Shown here piece by piece: positions 24,216 to 32,621 of a stretch of 64,000 nt of DNA (position 1 is its first letter; every line of letters starts with the position of its first letter). The DNA is from Alphaproteobacteria bacterium (GTDB lineage Bacteria > Pseudomonadota > Alphaproteobacteria > Micropepsales > Micropepsaceae), in contig JADHVO010000001.1 in assembly GCA_016783965.1 (NCBI GenBank), positions 248,001 through 312,000 on the forward strand, written 5' to 3'. Made by a program: the position numbers and the translations under genes. The notes below the pieces were generated by a model. It did no database searches and was not told the DNA's origin. It worked only from the letters and a program-made list of their open reading frames with translations.

Positions 24216-24884
24216 ATGGCAAATTACGGTGATGGCGGCTCGCGGGGCGGTCTCGCGCAGGCGTCGGTTAAGGGCACAGTCAAGTGGTTCAACGGGACCA
24301 AAGGCTACGGTTTCATCACTCTTGAAAACGGCGGCGACGCCTTCTGTCATGCATCGGCTTTGCAGGCAGCGGGACACGCCGAACTTCCGCAAGGCGCAAC
24401 GATCGTTTGCGATCTCCAGGACTCTCCGCGTGGTCTCCAGGTCGTCGCTGTTCACAGCGTCGACATGTCGACAGCGGAAGCCGGCGGCGGTGGCGGCGGC
24501 GGGCGTGGTCCGCGGCGAGACTTCGGTGACGGCGGTGGTGGTGGACGGCGCTTCGGCGGCGGCGACCGCTTCGGCGGTGGCGGCGATCGCTTCGGCGGCG
24601 GCGACCGGTTCGGTGGTGGTGGTGGTGGCGGCGGACGCTTCGGCGGCCATCGCGACCGCGACAGCGGGCCTTCGGGTCCGATGGTCGAGGGCAAGGTCAA
24701 GTTCTTCAACGACCAGAAGGGCTTTGGCTTTGTGATGCCGGACTCGGGATCGGGGGACGTCTATATCCACGCCAGCGCGCTGCGCCGGTCGGGGGTACAG
24801 GTCCTGGAACCCGAGCAGCGCATCCGCTATTCGACCCGCCAGGGCCAAAAGGGCGTGGAAGTCGACCGCGTCGAGGTCATCTAA
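24216..24884 (+). CDS. cold shock protein with two CSD domains and Gly-rich linker
   Basis: A 222-residue protein with two cold shock domains. CSD1 (about residues 17-80) has GTVKWFNGTKGYGFITLENGG and CSD2 (about 150-222) has GKVKFFNDQKGFGFVMPD, with the RNP1-like KGYGFI and KGFGFV motifs. The linker is a low-complexity Gly/Asp/Arg/Phe stretch (GGGDRFGGG repeated) like an RGG region. It probably binds single-stranded nucleic acids as an RNA chaperone. Two-domain CSPs are characteristic of alphaproteobacteria. ATG 24216 is chosen because it gives a short natural N-terminus; the frame is open to 24108. Confidence 0.93.
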   Translation: MANYGDGGSRGGLAQASVKGTVKWFNGTKGYGFITLENGGDAFCHASALQAAGHAELPQGATIVCDLQDSPRGLQVVAVHSVDMSTAEAGGGGGGGRGPRRDFGDGGGGGRRFGGGDRFGGGGDRFGGGDRFGGGGGGGGRFGGHRDRDSGPSGPMVEGKVKFFNDQKGFGFVMPDSGSGDVYIHASALRRSGVQVLEPEQRIRYSTRQGQKGVEVDRVEVI

Positions 24885-24990
24885 GACCTTCATCGCAATA
24901 GGCTTTTCACTAGTTTGCACGGTTTCGCGCCATGCAACCCAGTGACGCATGGCCAATTTGCGCCGGCAACTTGAATTTCGCATCTGCGAA

Positions 24991-25026
24991 CATATATAGC
25001 GTCGATCTATATCGGTCCTATATAGG
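24991..25026 (+). promoter_or_regulatory. candidate PadR operator/promoter (CTATAT repeats)
   Basis: The segment carries TATATAG-N-CTATAT in inverted arrangement and then a palindromic CTATATAG (25018-25025), 14 bp before the PadR start. AT-rich dyads of this kind are typical PadR binding sites, and the -10 element may overlap them. It probably mediates autorepression of the padR-efflux operon. Confidence 0.5.
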
Positions 25027-25039
25027 TTCGAAGGGCGGA

Positions 25040-25573
25040 ATGGACGTTCGCACGATCTGTCTGGGCATCCTGACTCGCGGTGACGCCACCGGCTACGAGA
25101 TCAAGAAGCTGTTCGAGGACGACGGCTACCAGCACTTCGTCGAGGCAAGCTTCGGCTCGATCTATCCGGCGCTCCAGCGGCTGACCGAGGAAGGCTACGT
25201 CTCCGTGCGCTCCGAGGCACAGGAGAAGCGGCCCGACCGCAAGGTCTATTCGATCACGCCGCAGGGCCGCAGCCAGTTCATTGCGTCGCTGCTGAAACCC
25301 CTGCCCGAGGACCGGCACCGCTCACCCTTCGTTTTCGCCATGCTTTTCGCCGATCTGTTGCCGCAAAGCCGCGTCAGCGGAATGGTCGACGCCTATATCA
25401 GCCAGGTCGAGCAGAAACTGGCGCATCTGAACCAGCACGACAGCGCATCCAAGCCGGAAGGGGACAAGTTCGTCAGCGGGTTCGGACGCGCAGTGTACGT
25501 CGCCATCCTGGATTACCTCCGCTCCCACCGCGCGGAGATCGAGACAAGACTGGCCGCCGAAGCGGCCGAGTAA
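25040..25573 (+). CDS. PadR family transcriptional regulator
   Basis: A 177-residue PadR-type winged-helix regulator. The HTH region is MDVRTICLGILTRGDATGYEIKKLFED, then the wing segment SIYPALQRLTEEGYVSVRSE and YSITPQGRSQF, all conserved in PadR. The C-terminal part is the dimerisation helix bundle. ATG 25040 is chosen because it gives the usual PadR N-terminus; the frame is open to 24932. It lies 12 bp upstream of an RND efflux operon, so it likely represses that pump and is released by a ligand. The operator is probably at 24991-25026. Confidence 0.92.
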   Translation: MDVRTICLGILTRGDATGYEIKKLFEDDGYQHFVEASFGSIYPALQRLTEEGYVSVRSEAQEKRPDRKVYSITPQGRSQFIASLLKPLPEDRHRSPFVFAMLFADLLPQSRVSGMVDAYISQVEQKLAHLNQHDSASKPEGDKFVSGFGRAVYVAILDYLRSHRAEIETRLAAEAAE

Positions 25574-25585
25574 CGGAAGAGGCGT

Positions 25586-26689
25586 ATGTTCGAACGGATC
25601 AGCAAATTCTGGCGCGGCCTGAAGCCCTCCTACCAGTGGGCCGCGGGCATCGCGATCGTGGCCGTCCTGTGGGTCGCGAGCGGCCAGATCTTCGGCACCG
25701 CCAAACCGGTCGATCCCGATGAGGTCAAGCCGGCCTCGGGCATCCCGCAGGTGCGCGTGGCGGAGCTCTCAGCCATTTCGCGCGACGCCACGATCACGAT
25801 CCGCGGCCGCACGCAGGCCAAGCAGGAAGTCGACGTGCGCGCCGAAGTCGAGGGCGTGGTGCAGGCGATCCACTTCGACAAGGGCGATCACGTCCGCAAG
25901 GGCGACGTGCTCTGCGAGATCAAGAACAACGACCGCGGCGCCAAGGTGCAGCAGGCCCAGGCGCTCGTCGCCCAGATGCTTAAGGAGCTTCAGGTCGCGC
26001 AGGAGCTGTTCAAGGAGGGCTTCCGCTCCAAGACGCAGCTCGCCCAGGCCGAAGCCAACTATGCCCAGGCGCAGGCCGCGCTTTCCACGATGAACATCGC
26101 GCTCGACAACACGCGCGTCCGGGCGCCCTTCGCGGGCTTCGTCGACGACCGTTATGTCAACGTCGGCGACTATATGCGGGCCGGCGACAAGTGCGAGATG
26201 CTGATCGCGCCCGAGCCGTTCCTGGCCACCGGTACCGTGTCGGAGCAGGACGTCGGCGGCATCAGCCTGGGCGATCCGGCGACTGTCTCGCTGGTGACCG
26301 GCGAGACCGTGACCGGCAAGGTCACCTTCGTCGCCGACCGCGCCGACCAGATGACCCGCGCCTTCCGCATCGAGGTCGAGCTTCCCAATCCGGACGGCAA
26401 GCTGCGCGACGGCGTCAGCGCCGAGATCCACATCGCGGTCAAGAAGGTCAAGGCGCATCACATCTCGCCCGGCATCCTGGTGCTGAGCGACAAGGGCGCG
26501 GTCGGCGTGCGCGTGGTGCAGAACGGCGTGGTCGCCTTCCTGCCGGTGAACGTGCTGAGCGACGATGCGAACGGCTCGTGGGTCACCGGCCTGCCCGACC
26601 GCGTCAACGTCATCACCGTCGGCCAGGAATTCGTCACTGACGGCCAGCGGGTGGAACCGGTGTTCGACAAGAACGGAAAAGCCTCATGA
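25586..26689 (+). CDS. RND efflux periplasmic adaptor (membrane fusion protein)
   Basis: A 367-residue HlyD/AcrA-type membrane fusion protein. It has an N-terminal inner-membrane anchor (about residues 18-36, AGIAIVAVLWVASGQIFG), then the biotinyl-lipoyl domain with RTQAKQEVDVRAEVEGVVQAI. The alpha-hairpin has KVQQAQALVAQMLKEL repeats, and the closing half-motif is RVRAPFAGFVDDRYVNVGDYM. It bridges the RND pump to an outer-membrane factor. The next gene overlaps by four bases (ATGA). No TolC-like partner is in the window, so the outer channel must be supplied elsewhere. Substrate unknown. Confidence 0.93.
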   Translation: MFERISKFWRGLKPSYQWAAGIAIVAVLWVASGQIFGTAKPVDPDEVKPASGIPQVRVAELSAISRDATITIRGRTQAKQEVDVRAEVEGVVQAIHFDKGDHVRKGDVLCEIKNNDRGAKVQQAQALVAQMLKELQVAQELFKEGFRSKTQLAQAEANYAQAQAALSTMNIALDNTRVRAPFAGFVDDRYVNVGDYMRAGDKCEMLIAPEPFLATGTVSEQDVGGISLGDPATVSLVTGETVTGKVTFVADRADQMTRAFRIEVELPNPDGKLRDGVSAEIHIAVKKVKAHHISPGILVLSDKGAVGVRVVQNGVVAFLPVNVLSDDANGSWVTGLPDRVNVITVGQEFVTDGQRVEPVFDKNGKAS

Positions 26690-29600
26690 CCAGAATTGTC
26701 GAGTGGGCGGTCAATAACACCCGCGTCGTCCTCGCGTTCATTGCGGTGGTGATCGTCGCGGGTGTGACGGCGTTCATCAACATCCCGAAGGAAGCCCAGC
26801 CCGACATCCCGATCCCGGTCCTGACGGTGCAGGTCACCTATCCGGGCATCAGCCCGGAGGACAGCGAGAGGCTGCTGGTCAAGCCGCTCGAGACCTCGCT
26901 GCGCAACGTCGAAGGCATCAAGACGATGACGGCGCGCGCCTATTCCGGCGTGGCGGTGATCATCCTGGAGTTCGACGTCAACTTCAACAAGCAGAAGGCG
27001 CTCGAGGACGTTCGCGCGCAGGTTGACGAGGCTCGCTCGCGCCTGCCACAGGAAGCCAATCCGCCGTCGGTCCAGGAAGTGAACGTCGCGCTCCAGCCCG
27101 TGATCGCCGTGGCGCTGTCGGGCGACGTGCCGGAGCGGACGCTGCTGCACCTGGCAAAGGACCTGAAGGACCAGATCAAGCTGATCCCCAGCGTGCTGGA
27201 CGTCGACATCGGCGGCGAGCGCGACGAGATGCTGCTGATCGAGATCGATCCGGCCAAGCTCGAGGCGTACGGCATCACGCAACAGGAGCTGTACTCGGCC
27301 GTCGCGAACAACAACAAGCTGGTCGCGGCCGGCCTGATCGACACCGGACACGGCAGCTTCGCGGTCAAGGTGCCGGGCGTCATCGAGAACGCCTCCGATC
27401 TGCTCAGCCTGCCGATCCGCTCCAATTCGACGGCCACGGTGACGCTGGCCGACGTGGCGTCGGTGCGCCGCACCTTCCAGGATCCGGTCACCTATGCGCG
27501 GCTGGACGGGAAGCCGACGCTGACGCTCAACGTCTCCAAGCGCATCGGCTCCAACATCATCGCCAACAACGAGCAGGTTCGCGCGCTCGTCGACAAGGCG
27601 GCCAAGAGCTGGCCCGCCGGCGTGCGCGTCACCTACCTGTTCGACGAGTCGACCGATATCCGCGACCAGCTGAGCTCGCTCACGGACTCGATCATCCTCG
27701 CCATCGTGATGGTGATGATCATCGTGGTGGCGGCGCTCGGCCTCAGGTCGGGCCTGCTGGTCGGCATCTCTATCCCGACCTCGTTCCTGATGGCGTTCAT
27801 GGTGCTGAACAGCGTCGGCTACACGCTGAACATGATGATCATGTTCGGCCTGCTGCTGGCGGTCGGCATCCTGGTCGACGGCGCGATCATCGTGGTCGAG
27901 TACGCCGACCGGAAGATGACGGAGGGCCACAAGCCCAAACAGGCGTTCGCCGAAGCGGCGCTGCGCATGTTCTGGCCGGTGCTGAGCTCCACCGCGACGA
28001 TGATCGGCGCCTTCCTGCCCATGCTGATGTGGCCGGGCGTTGCGGGCAAGTTCATGAGCTACTTCCCGATCACGCTGATCGTCATCCTGGGCGCGTCCGT
28101 CATCGTGGCTCTGATCTTCATGCCGGTGCTGGGCGGCATACTCGGCAAGGCACCGGCGCGCGACGAGGCGCATGAGCGCGCGATCGAGGCGTCCGAGACC
28201 GGCGACTGGCGCGAAATCCCGGGCATCACCGGCTGGTACGCCCATTGGGCCGAGCGGCTGACCCGCTATCCGGGCCGCGTGATGGCCGGCGCTGCCGGTA
28301 TCGTGGTCGCCGTGTTCACGCTATTCATCGTCTTCAATCACGGCGTGATCTTCTTCGCCGACGAAGACCCGGACTTCACACAGGTGCTGATCTCGGCACG
28401 CGGCAACCTGTCGGCTGACGAGAAACGCGACATCGTGATGAGCATCTCCCGTATCGTGCAGACGATCCCGGGCATCCGCGCCATCAATGCATCGTCGGGC
28501 GGCCAGTCCAACAGCCTGAACAGCCAGGGCGGCCTGCCCGTGGACAATATCGGGCGGCTGGGCATCGAGCTCAAGAGCTACCGCGAGCGGCATCCCGCCA
28601 AGTGGATCGAGGAACAGATCCGCCGGAAGACGGCGAACGTGCCGGGCGTGCACGTGGAGGTGCGTCCGCCGCAGCAGGGCCCGCCGACCGGCAAGGACGT
28701 GATGATCGACGTCAACTCCGACAACTATGCCGAGCTGGCGCAGGTGACGGCGGCGATCCGCGCCTACATGGACAAGCTGCCCGAGCTGCGCGACGTGGAG
28801 GACACGCGGCCCCTGCCCGGAATCGAGTGGGACCTCGAGATCAACCGCGACGTCGCCAGCCGGTTCGGCGCCAATGCGCAGACCATCGGCACCGCGGTGC
28901 AGCTCGTCACCAACGGCATCCTGGTCGGCAAGTACCGTCCCGACGACAGCCAGGACGAAGTCGACATCCGCGTGCGCTATCCCAGCACGGCGCGCGGCAT
29001 CCATGCGCTCGACAATCTGCGCGTGACGGCGGCGGACGGATCGATGGTGCCGATCAGCAACTTCGTCGAGATGAAGCCGGCCCAGCAGGTCAACTCGATC
29101 GAGCGCGTGGACGCCCACCGCGTCTATCACGTTCGCGCCAACGTCATGCCGGGCATCAACGCGACGGCCGAGATCGACAAGATCAAGGCGTGGCTGGCGA
29201 CGCAGACCTTCCCGTCCGATGTGCGCGTGTCGTTCAAGGGCGGCAGCGAGCAGCAGGATGAGTCGGCTGCGTTCCTGAAGGTCGCAGCCGGCCTGGCGCT
29301 GTTCCTGATCGCGATCGTGCTGCTGGCGCTGTTCAACAGCTTCTATCACACCTCGCTCATCCTGGTGGCGGTGATCCTGGCGATGATCGGCGCGCTGCTG
29401 GGCATGGTGGTGATGGCGCAGCCCTTCTCGATCATCATGACGGGCACAGGCCTGCTGGCGCTGGCGGGCATCGTGGTGAACCACAACATCGTGCTGATCG
29501 ACACGTTCCACCGCCTGCGCGACGCGGGCATGGATCCGATCGAGGCGGTGATCCGCTCGAGCGCGCAGCGTCTGCGTCCGGTGTTCCTGACCACGATCAC

Positions 29601-29889
29601 GGCCATCGGCGGCCTGCTGCCGATGATGTTCGCGGTCGAGATCAACTTCTGGACGCGCGAGGTAACGATCGGCGGCCCGAACGAGCTGATCTGGGTGAGC
29701 CTGTCCACCGCGATCGTGTTCGGCCTGGCGTTCTCCAAGCTGATCACGCTGGGGCTGGTGCCGGCGATGCTGGCCCTGCCCTATCGACTGCGGGAGCGCA
29801 GAGAAGCACGGGCCGCAGCACGGGCCGGCGCCGCGCGTCCGGCGACCGGCTGGCGCGGTGTCGAACCGGCGAGCCAGCCGGCGGAGTAG
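26686..29889 (+). CDS. RND multidrug efflux permease (AcrB/MexF-like)
   Basis: A 1067-residue inner-membrane proton-driven transporter with the RND plan: TM1 (VVLAFIAVVIVAGVTAF) and a large periplasmic loop, a TM2-TM6 block with the conserved GILVDGAIIVVEYADR (essential Asp) and a STATMIGAFLPML stretch, then a second loop and a TM7-TM12 block with LLALAGIVVNHNIVLIDTFHRL. The length fits HAE-1 exporters. It is translationally coupled to the adaptor. The product probably exports toxic organics under PadR control. A strong terminator follows. Substrate range unknown. Confidence 0.95.
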   Translation: MTRIVEWAVNNTRVVLAFIAVVIVAGVTAFINIPKEAQPDIPIPVLTVQVTYPGISPEDSERLLVKPLETSLRNVEGIKTMTARAYSGVAVIILEFDVNFNKQKALEDVRAQVDEARSRLPQEANPPSVQEVNVALQPVIAVALSGDVPERTLLHLAKDLKDQIKLIPSVLDVDIGGERDEMLLIEIDPAKLEAYGITQQELYSAVANNNKLVAAGLIDTGHGSFAVKVPGVIENASDLLSLPIRSNSTATVTLADVASVRRTFQDPVTYARLDGKPTLTLNVSKRIGSNIIANNEQVRALVDKAAKSWPAGVRVTYLFDESTDIRDQLSSLTDSIILAIVMVMIIVVAALGLRSGLLVGISIPTSFLMAFMVLNSVGYTLNMMIMFGLLLAVGILVDGAIIVVEYADRKMTEGHKPKQAFAEAALRMFWPVLSSTATMIGAFLPMLMWPGVAGKFMSYFPITLIVILGASVIVALIFMPVLGGILGKAPARDEAHERAIEASETGDWREIPGITGWYAHWAERLTRYPGRVMAGAAGIVVAVFTLFIVFNHGVIFFADEDPDFTQVLISARGNLSADEKRDIVMSISRIVQTIPGIRAINASSGGQSNSLNSQGGLPVDNIGRLGIELKSYRERHPAKWIEEQIRRKTANVPGVHVEVRPPQQGPPTGKDVMIDVNSDNYAELAQVTAAIRAYMDKLPELRDVEDTRPLPGIEWDLEINRDVASRFGANAQTIGTAVQLVTNGILVGKYRPDDSQDEVDIRVRYPSTARGIHALDNLRVTAADGSMVPISNFVEMKPAQQVNSIERVDAHRVYHVRANVMPGINATAEIDKIKAWLATQTFPSDVRVSFKGGSEQQDESAAFLKVAAGLALFLIAIVLLALFNSFYHTSLILVAVILAMIGALLGMVVMAQPFSIIMTGTGLLALAGIVVNHNIVLIDTFHRLRDAGMDPIEAVIRSSAQRLRPVFLTTITAIGGLLPMMFAVEINFWTREVTIGGPNELIWVSLSTAIVFGLAFSKLITLGLVPAMLALPYRLRERREARAAARAGAARPATGWRGVEPASQPAE

Positions 29890-29906
29890 TTGTCCATCTT
29901 AATCGA

Positions 29907-29942
29907 GGGGTCGTCCGGCTCAGTCGGACGGCCCCTTTTTTT
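29907..29942 (+). terminator. Rho-independent terminator of the RND operon
   Basis: An 11-bp stem (GGGGTCGTCCG / CGGACGGCCCC, one G-T wobble) with a 7-nt loop is followed directly by seven T residues. It lies 17 bp after the permease stop. It is the only classical terminator in the window that I find convincing. Confidence 0.85.
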
Positions 29943-29960
29943 GCGCCCCCAACACCTTCA

Positions 29961-30027
29961 TCGCCCGGCTTGTCCGGGCGACCCATTTTTGATGCGCCCC
30001 AATTGGTCGCCCGCATAAAGCGGGCGA
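29961..30027. repeat. paired intergenic hairpins (TCGCCCG family)
   Basis: Two inverted repeats, TCGCCCGG-CTTGT-CCGGGCGA at 29961-29981 and TCGCCCGC-ATAAA-GCGGGCGA at 30007-30027, lie between the terminator and the ABC transporter gene. They resemble other TGTCAT/CGGGCGA repeats here and are probably a non-coding dispersed element. Confidence 0.5.
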
Positions 30028-30044
30028 TGACGATAGAGATAGTG

Positions 30045-31901
30045 CTAGTCAGCGGCGACGTGCACGACGTCGGGATCGCTCTCGGCGGCCTTGAGAATTT
30101 CCATCGCTTCGGCGGCCTGCTTCTGCTTGTTCCACATCGCGGCATAATGGCCGTTGCGCGCTACCAGGTCGGCGTGGCGGCCGCGCTCGACGATCTGGCC
30201 GTGGTCGAGCACGAGAATCTCGTCGGCGTCGATCACGGTCGACAGGCGGTGGGCGATGACCAGCGAGGTGCGGTTGCGCGAGACTTCCGCCAGCGCGCCC
30301 TGGATCTCACGTTCCGTGTGCGTATCGAGCGCCGAGGTCGCTTCGTCCAGCAGCAGGATCGGCGGGTTCTTGAGGATGGTGCGGGCGATGGCGACGCGCT
30401 GCTTCTCGCCGCCGGAGAGCTTCAGGCCGCGCTCGCCGACCATGGCGTCGTAGCCGAGCGGCAGCTCCACGATGAACTTGTCGATCTGGGCGAGACGCGC
30501 GGCGTTCTTGATCTCGGCTTCCGTCGCGCCGATGCGGCCATAGGCGATGTTGTACTTCACGGTGTCGTTGAACAGCACCGTGTCCTGCGGGACGATGCCG
30601 ATGACCTTGCGCAGGGACGCCTGTGTCACGTCGCGGATGTCCTGGCCGTCGATGGTCACGCTGCCGGACTGGATGTCGTAGAAGCGGTAGAGAATGCGCG
30701 AGATCGTCGACTTGCCCGCGCCGGAGGGCCCGACCACGGCGACTGTCTTCCCGGCGGGGACCGTGAAGCTGACGCCCTTCAGCACCGTGCGGGCCGGTTC
30801 GTAGGCGAAGACGACGTTGTCGAACCTGATCTCGCCGCCGGTGACGCGGATGTCGGGTGCGCCGGGCTTGTCCTTCACCTCTTCCGGCTGGTTGAGCAGG
30901 CGGAACATCGCGTCCATGTCGACCAGCGACTGGGTGATCTCGCGATAGGCGGTGCCGAGGAAGTTCAGCGGCTGCTGGAGCGCGATGAGATAGCCGGTGA
31001 CCATGGTGAGATCGCCGACGGTGAAGTGGCGCGTTTCCATGATACCGACGGCAGTCAGCACCAGCACAGCGCCGAGGCCCAGCGACATCAGGATGGCCTG
31101 ACCGAGGTTCAGGACGGTGAGCGATGTTGTGGCCTGGATGGAGGCATTGGTGTAGCGCTCCATCGAGCGGTCGAAGCGGCGGGACTCGTGATCCTCGTTG
31201 TTGAAGTACTTGACCGTCTCATAGTTGAGAAGGCTGTCGACCGCCTTGGTGTTCGCGTCCTGGTCGGACTGGTTCATGTCGCGGCGGAACTGGATGCGCC
31301 AGCGCGTGATCGCGAAGGTAAACCAGACGTATAGCACCACCATGACGACGGTCGCGAGCGCGAACCAGACATTGAACAGAATGAGGAAGATCGTGCTGGT
31401 GATCGCAAGTTCCAGCAAAGTGGGAAAGGTGTTGAAGATCGCGATCGAGAGCAACGTGTCGATGCCCTTGGTGCCGCGCTCGATCACGCGCGACAGGCCG
31501 CCGGTCTTGCGTTCGAGATGAAAGCGCAGCGAGAGGCGGTGGACGTGGCTGAAGGTCGAGACTGCCACCTCGCGCATCGCGTGGTACTGCACCTTGGCGA
31601 AGACGCCGTCGCGCAGCTGCGCGAAGCCCGAGATCATGATGCGCGCAACGATCTGCGCGGCGATGACGCCCATCACGGCGGCAAAGATCTGCATCGTCGG
31701 GTGATGGTTGAGACCATCGACCAGCTTTCCGCTCAGCCAGGGCACCGCGGCATTGGCAACTTTTGCCAGCACGAGGCAGACGAGCGCGATGACGACGCGG
31801 GTCTTGAGGTCGGCACGGTTGTTCGGCCAAAGGTACGGCATGAGCGCCCACAGCGGACGCAGGGATGGGGCTCCATCGCCGTCTTCGACCGGATGCGCCA
31901 T
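30045..31901 (-). CDS. ABC transporter ATP-binding/permease, Atm1-type
   Basis: A 618-residue fused ABC half-transporter. The N-terminal transmembrane domain (six helices, residues 30-330; LWPNNRADLKTRVVIALVCLVL) is followed by the nucleotide-binding domain: Walker A VGPSGAGKST, signature LSGGEKQRVAIART, Walker B PPILLLDEATSALD. The membrane part resembles bacterial Atm1/HMT1-type exporters, which in alphaproteobacteria export glutathione conjugates linked to metal or Fe-S homeostasis. The ATG follows immediately on the stop of a 29-residue ORF. The plus-strand RND operon terminator lies downstream. Substrate unproven. Confidence 0.9.
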   Translation of the reverse strand: MAHPVEDGDGAPSLRPLWALMPYLWPNNRADLKTRVVIALVCLVLAKVANAAVPWLSGKLVDGLNHHPTMQIFAAVMGVIAAQIVARIMISGFAQLRDGVFAKVQYHAMREVAVSTFSHVHRLSLRFHLERKTGGLSRVIERGTKGIDTLLSIAIFNTFPTLLELAITSTIFLILFNVWFALATVVMVVLYVWFTFAITRWRIQFRRDMNQSDQDANTKAVDSLLNYETVKYFNNEDHESRRFDRSMERYTNASIQATTSLTVLNLGQAILMSLGLGAVLVLTAVGIMETRHFTVGDLTMVTGYLIALQQPLNFLGTAYREITQSLVDMDAMFRLLNQPEEVKDKPGAPDIRVTGGEIRFDNVVFAYEPARTVLKGVSFTVPAGKTVAVVGPSGAGKSTISRILYRFYDIQSGSVTIDGQDIRDVTQASLRKVIGIVPQDTVLFNDTVKYNIAYGRIGATEAEIKNAARLAQIDKFIVELPLGYDAMVGERGLKLSGGEKQRVAIARTILKNPPILLLDEATSALDTHTEREIQGALAEVSRNRTSLVIAHRLSTVIDADEILVLDHGQIVERGRHADLVARNGHYAAMWNKQKQAAEAMEILKAAESDPDVVHVAAD

Positions 31902-31991
31902 CTAGTGGCCCATGTTCCCGCCGCCGAAGACGAGGAAGCCGGCAATCATGGCGATGACGGCGACGACGACGATGACAAGGAACCAGCGCAA
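31902..31991 (-). CDS. 29-residue membrane micro-protein coupled to the ABC exporter
   Basis: A short frame with TTG start (31991) encodes MRWFLVIVVVAVIAMIAGF followed by LVFGGGNMGH and then a TAG stop that abuts the ATG of the Atm1-type gene with no gap. It is a single hydrophobic helix with a Gly-rich tail. I recall small hypothetical proteins of this form in alphaproteobacteria, but cannot check. The position suggests translational coupling to the transporter. The start codon is uncertain because no ATG or GTG lies upstream in frame. Confidence 0.45.
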   Translation of the reverse strand: MRWFLVIVVVAVIAMIAGFLVFGGGNMGH

Positions 31992-32060
31992 CGGACGACC
32001 TGTATTCGTGGACGAATCTGTTTAGGAACTGCGCCGGTTCCGTGCAACCCTTGAGATCAC

Positions 32061-32621
32061 ATGGACAACAAGACTCCTGCCATTTGCGTGTTCTGCGGTT
32101 CCTCCCACGGGGCGAAACCGGCCTATGCGCAGGCGGCGATCCGCCTTGGCACGCTGATCGGCGAGCGTGGCTTCTCCATGGTGTTCGGCGGCGGCAATGT
32201 CGGCCTGATGGGCGAGTGCTCGCGCGCCGCCCGTGCCGCAGGTGCGAAGGTACTGGGCATTATTCCCGGGTTCCTCGGGCGGCGCGAGGTCCAGGGCGTC
32301 GACGACGTGATCGTGCCGGACATGCAGATCCGCAAGCAGCGGATGATCAACGAGGCGGACGCGTTCATCATCCTGCCCGGCGGCCTGGGCACGCTGGACG
32401 AACTGTTCGAGGTGATCTCCATCGCGCAGCTGCGCGAGCACGACAAGCCGATCGTGGTCGTGAACACCGACGACTTCTATGCGCCGCTGTGGCCGATGCT
32501 GGCGCGCGTGGTGCACGAAGGTTTCGCGATGCGCAACGTCGAGAACCTCTACCACGTGGTCATGACGCCGGAGCAGGCGATCGAGAAGATCGAGCAGCTA
32601 CTCGGCCACGCGCCGGGATAG
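32061..32621 (+). CDS. LOG family / TIGR00730 Rossmann-fold nucleotide hydrolase
   Basis: A 186-residue LOG (Lonely guy) family protein, likely a nucleoside 5'-monophosphate phosphoribohydrolase. Motifs: ICVFCGSSHGAKPAY at the N-terminus, FGGGNVGLMGECSRAA, and the active-site PGGLGTLDELFEV (PGGxGTxxE) near residue 115. In plants and some bacteria such proteins release cytokinin bases; in bacteria the substrate is often AMP-like nucleotides. The ATG lies 69 bp from the divergent micro-ORF. The stop overlaps the end of the convergent RarD gene. Confidence 0.94.
   Translation: MDNKTPAICVFCGSSHGAKPAYAQAAIRLGTLIGERGFSMVFGGGNVGLMGECSRAARAAGAKVLGIIPGFLGRREVQGVDDVIVPDMQIRKQRMINEADAFIILPGGLGTLDELFEVISIAQLREHDKPIVVVNTDDFYAPLWPMLARVVHEGFAMRNVENLYHVVMTPEQAIEKIEQLLGHAPG

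Noticed and set aside
24480-24665. Tandem DNA repeat or CRISPR-like array
   Set aside because: Units are short, irregular and in frame as Gly-rich linker codons; no spacer structure.
24452-24709. Pro-rich minus-strand ORF opposite the Gly-rich linker
   Set aside because: Reverse complement of Gly codons gives Pro; it is a codon-bias artefact of the cold shock linker.
26458-28245. Minus-strand frame of 595 residues within the RND genes
   Set aside because: His/Asp/Arg-rich shadow of two clearly recognisable efflux proteins.
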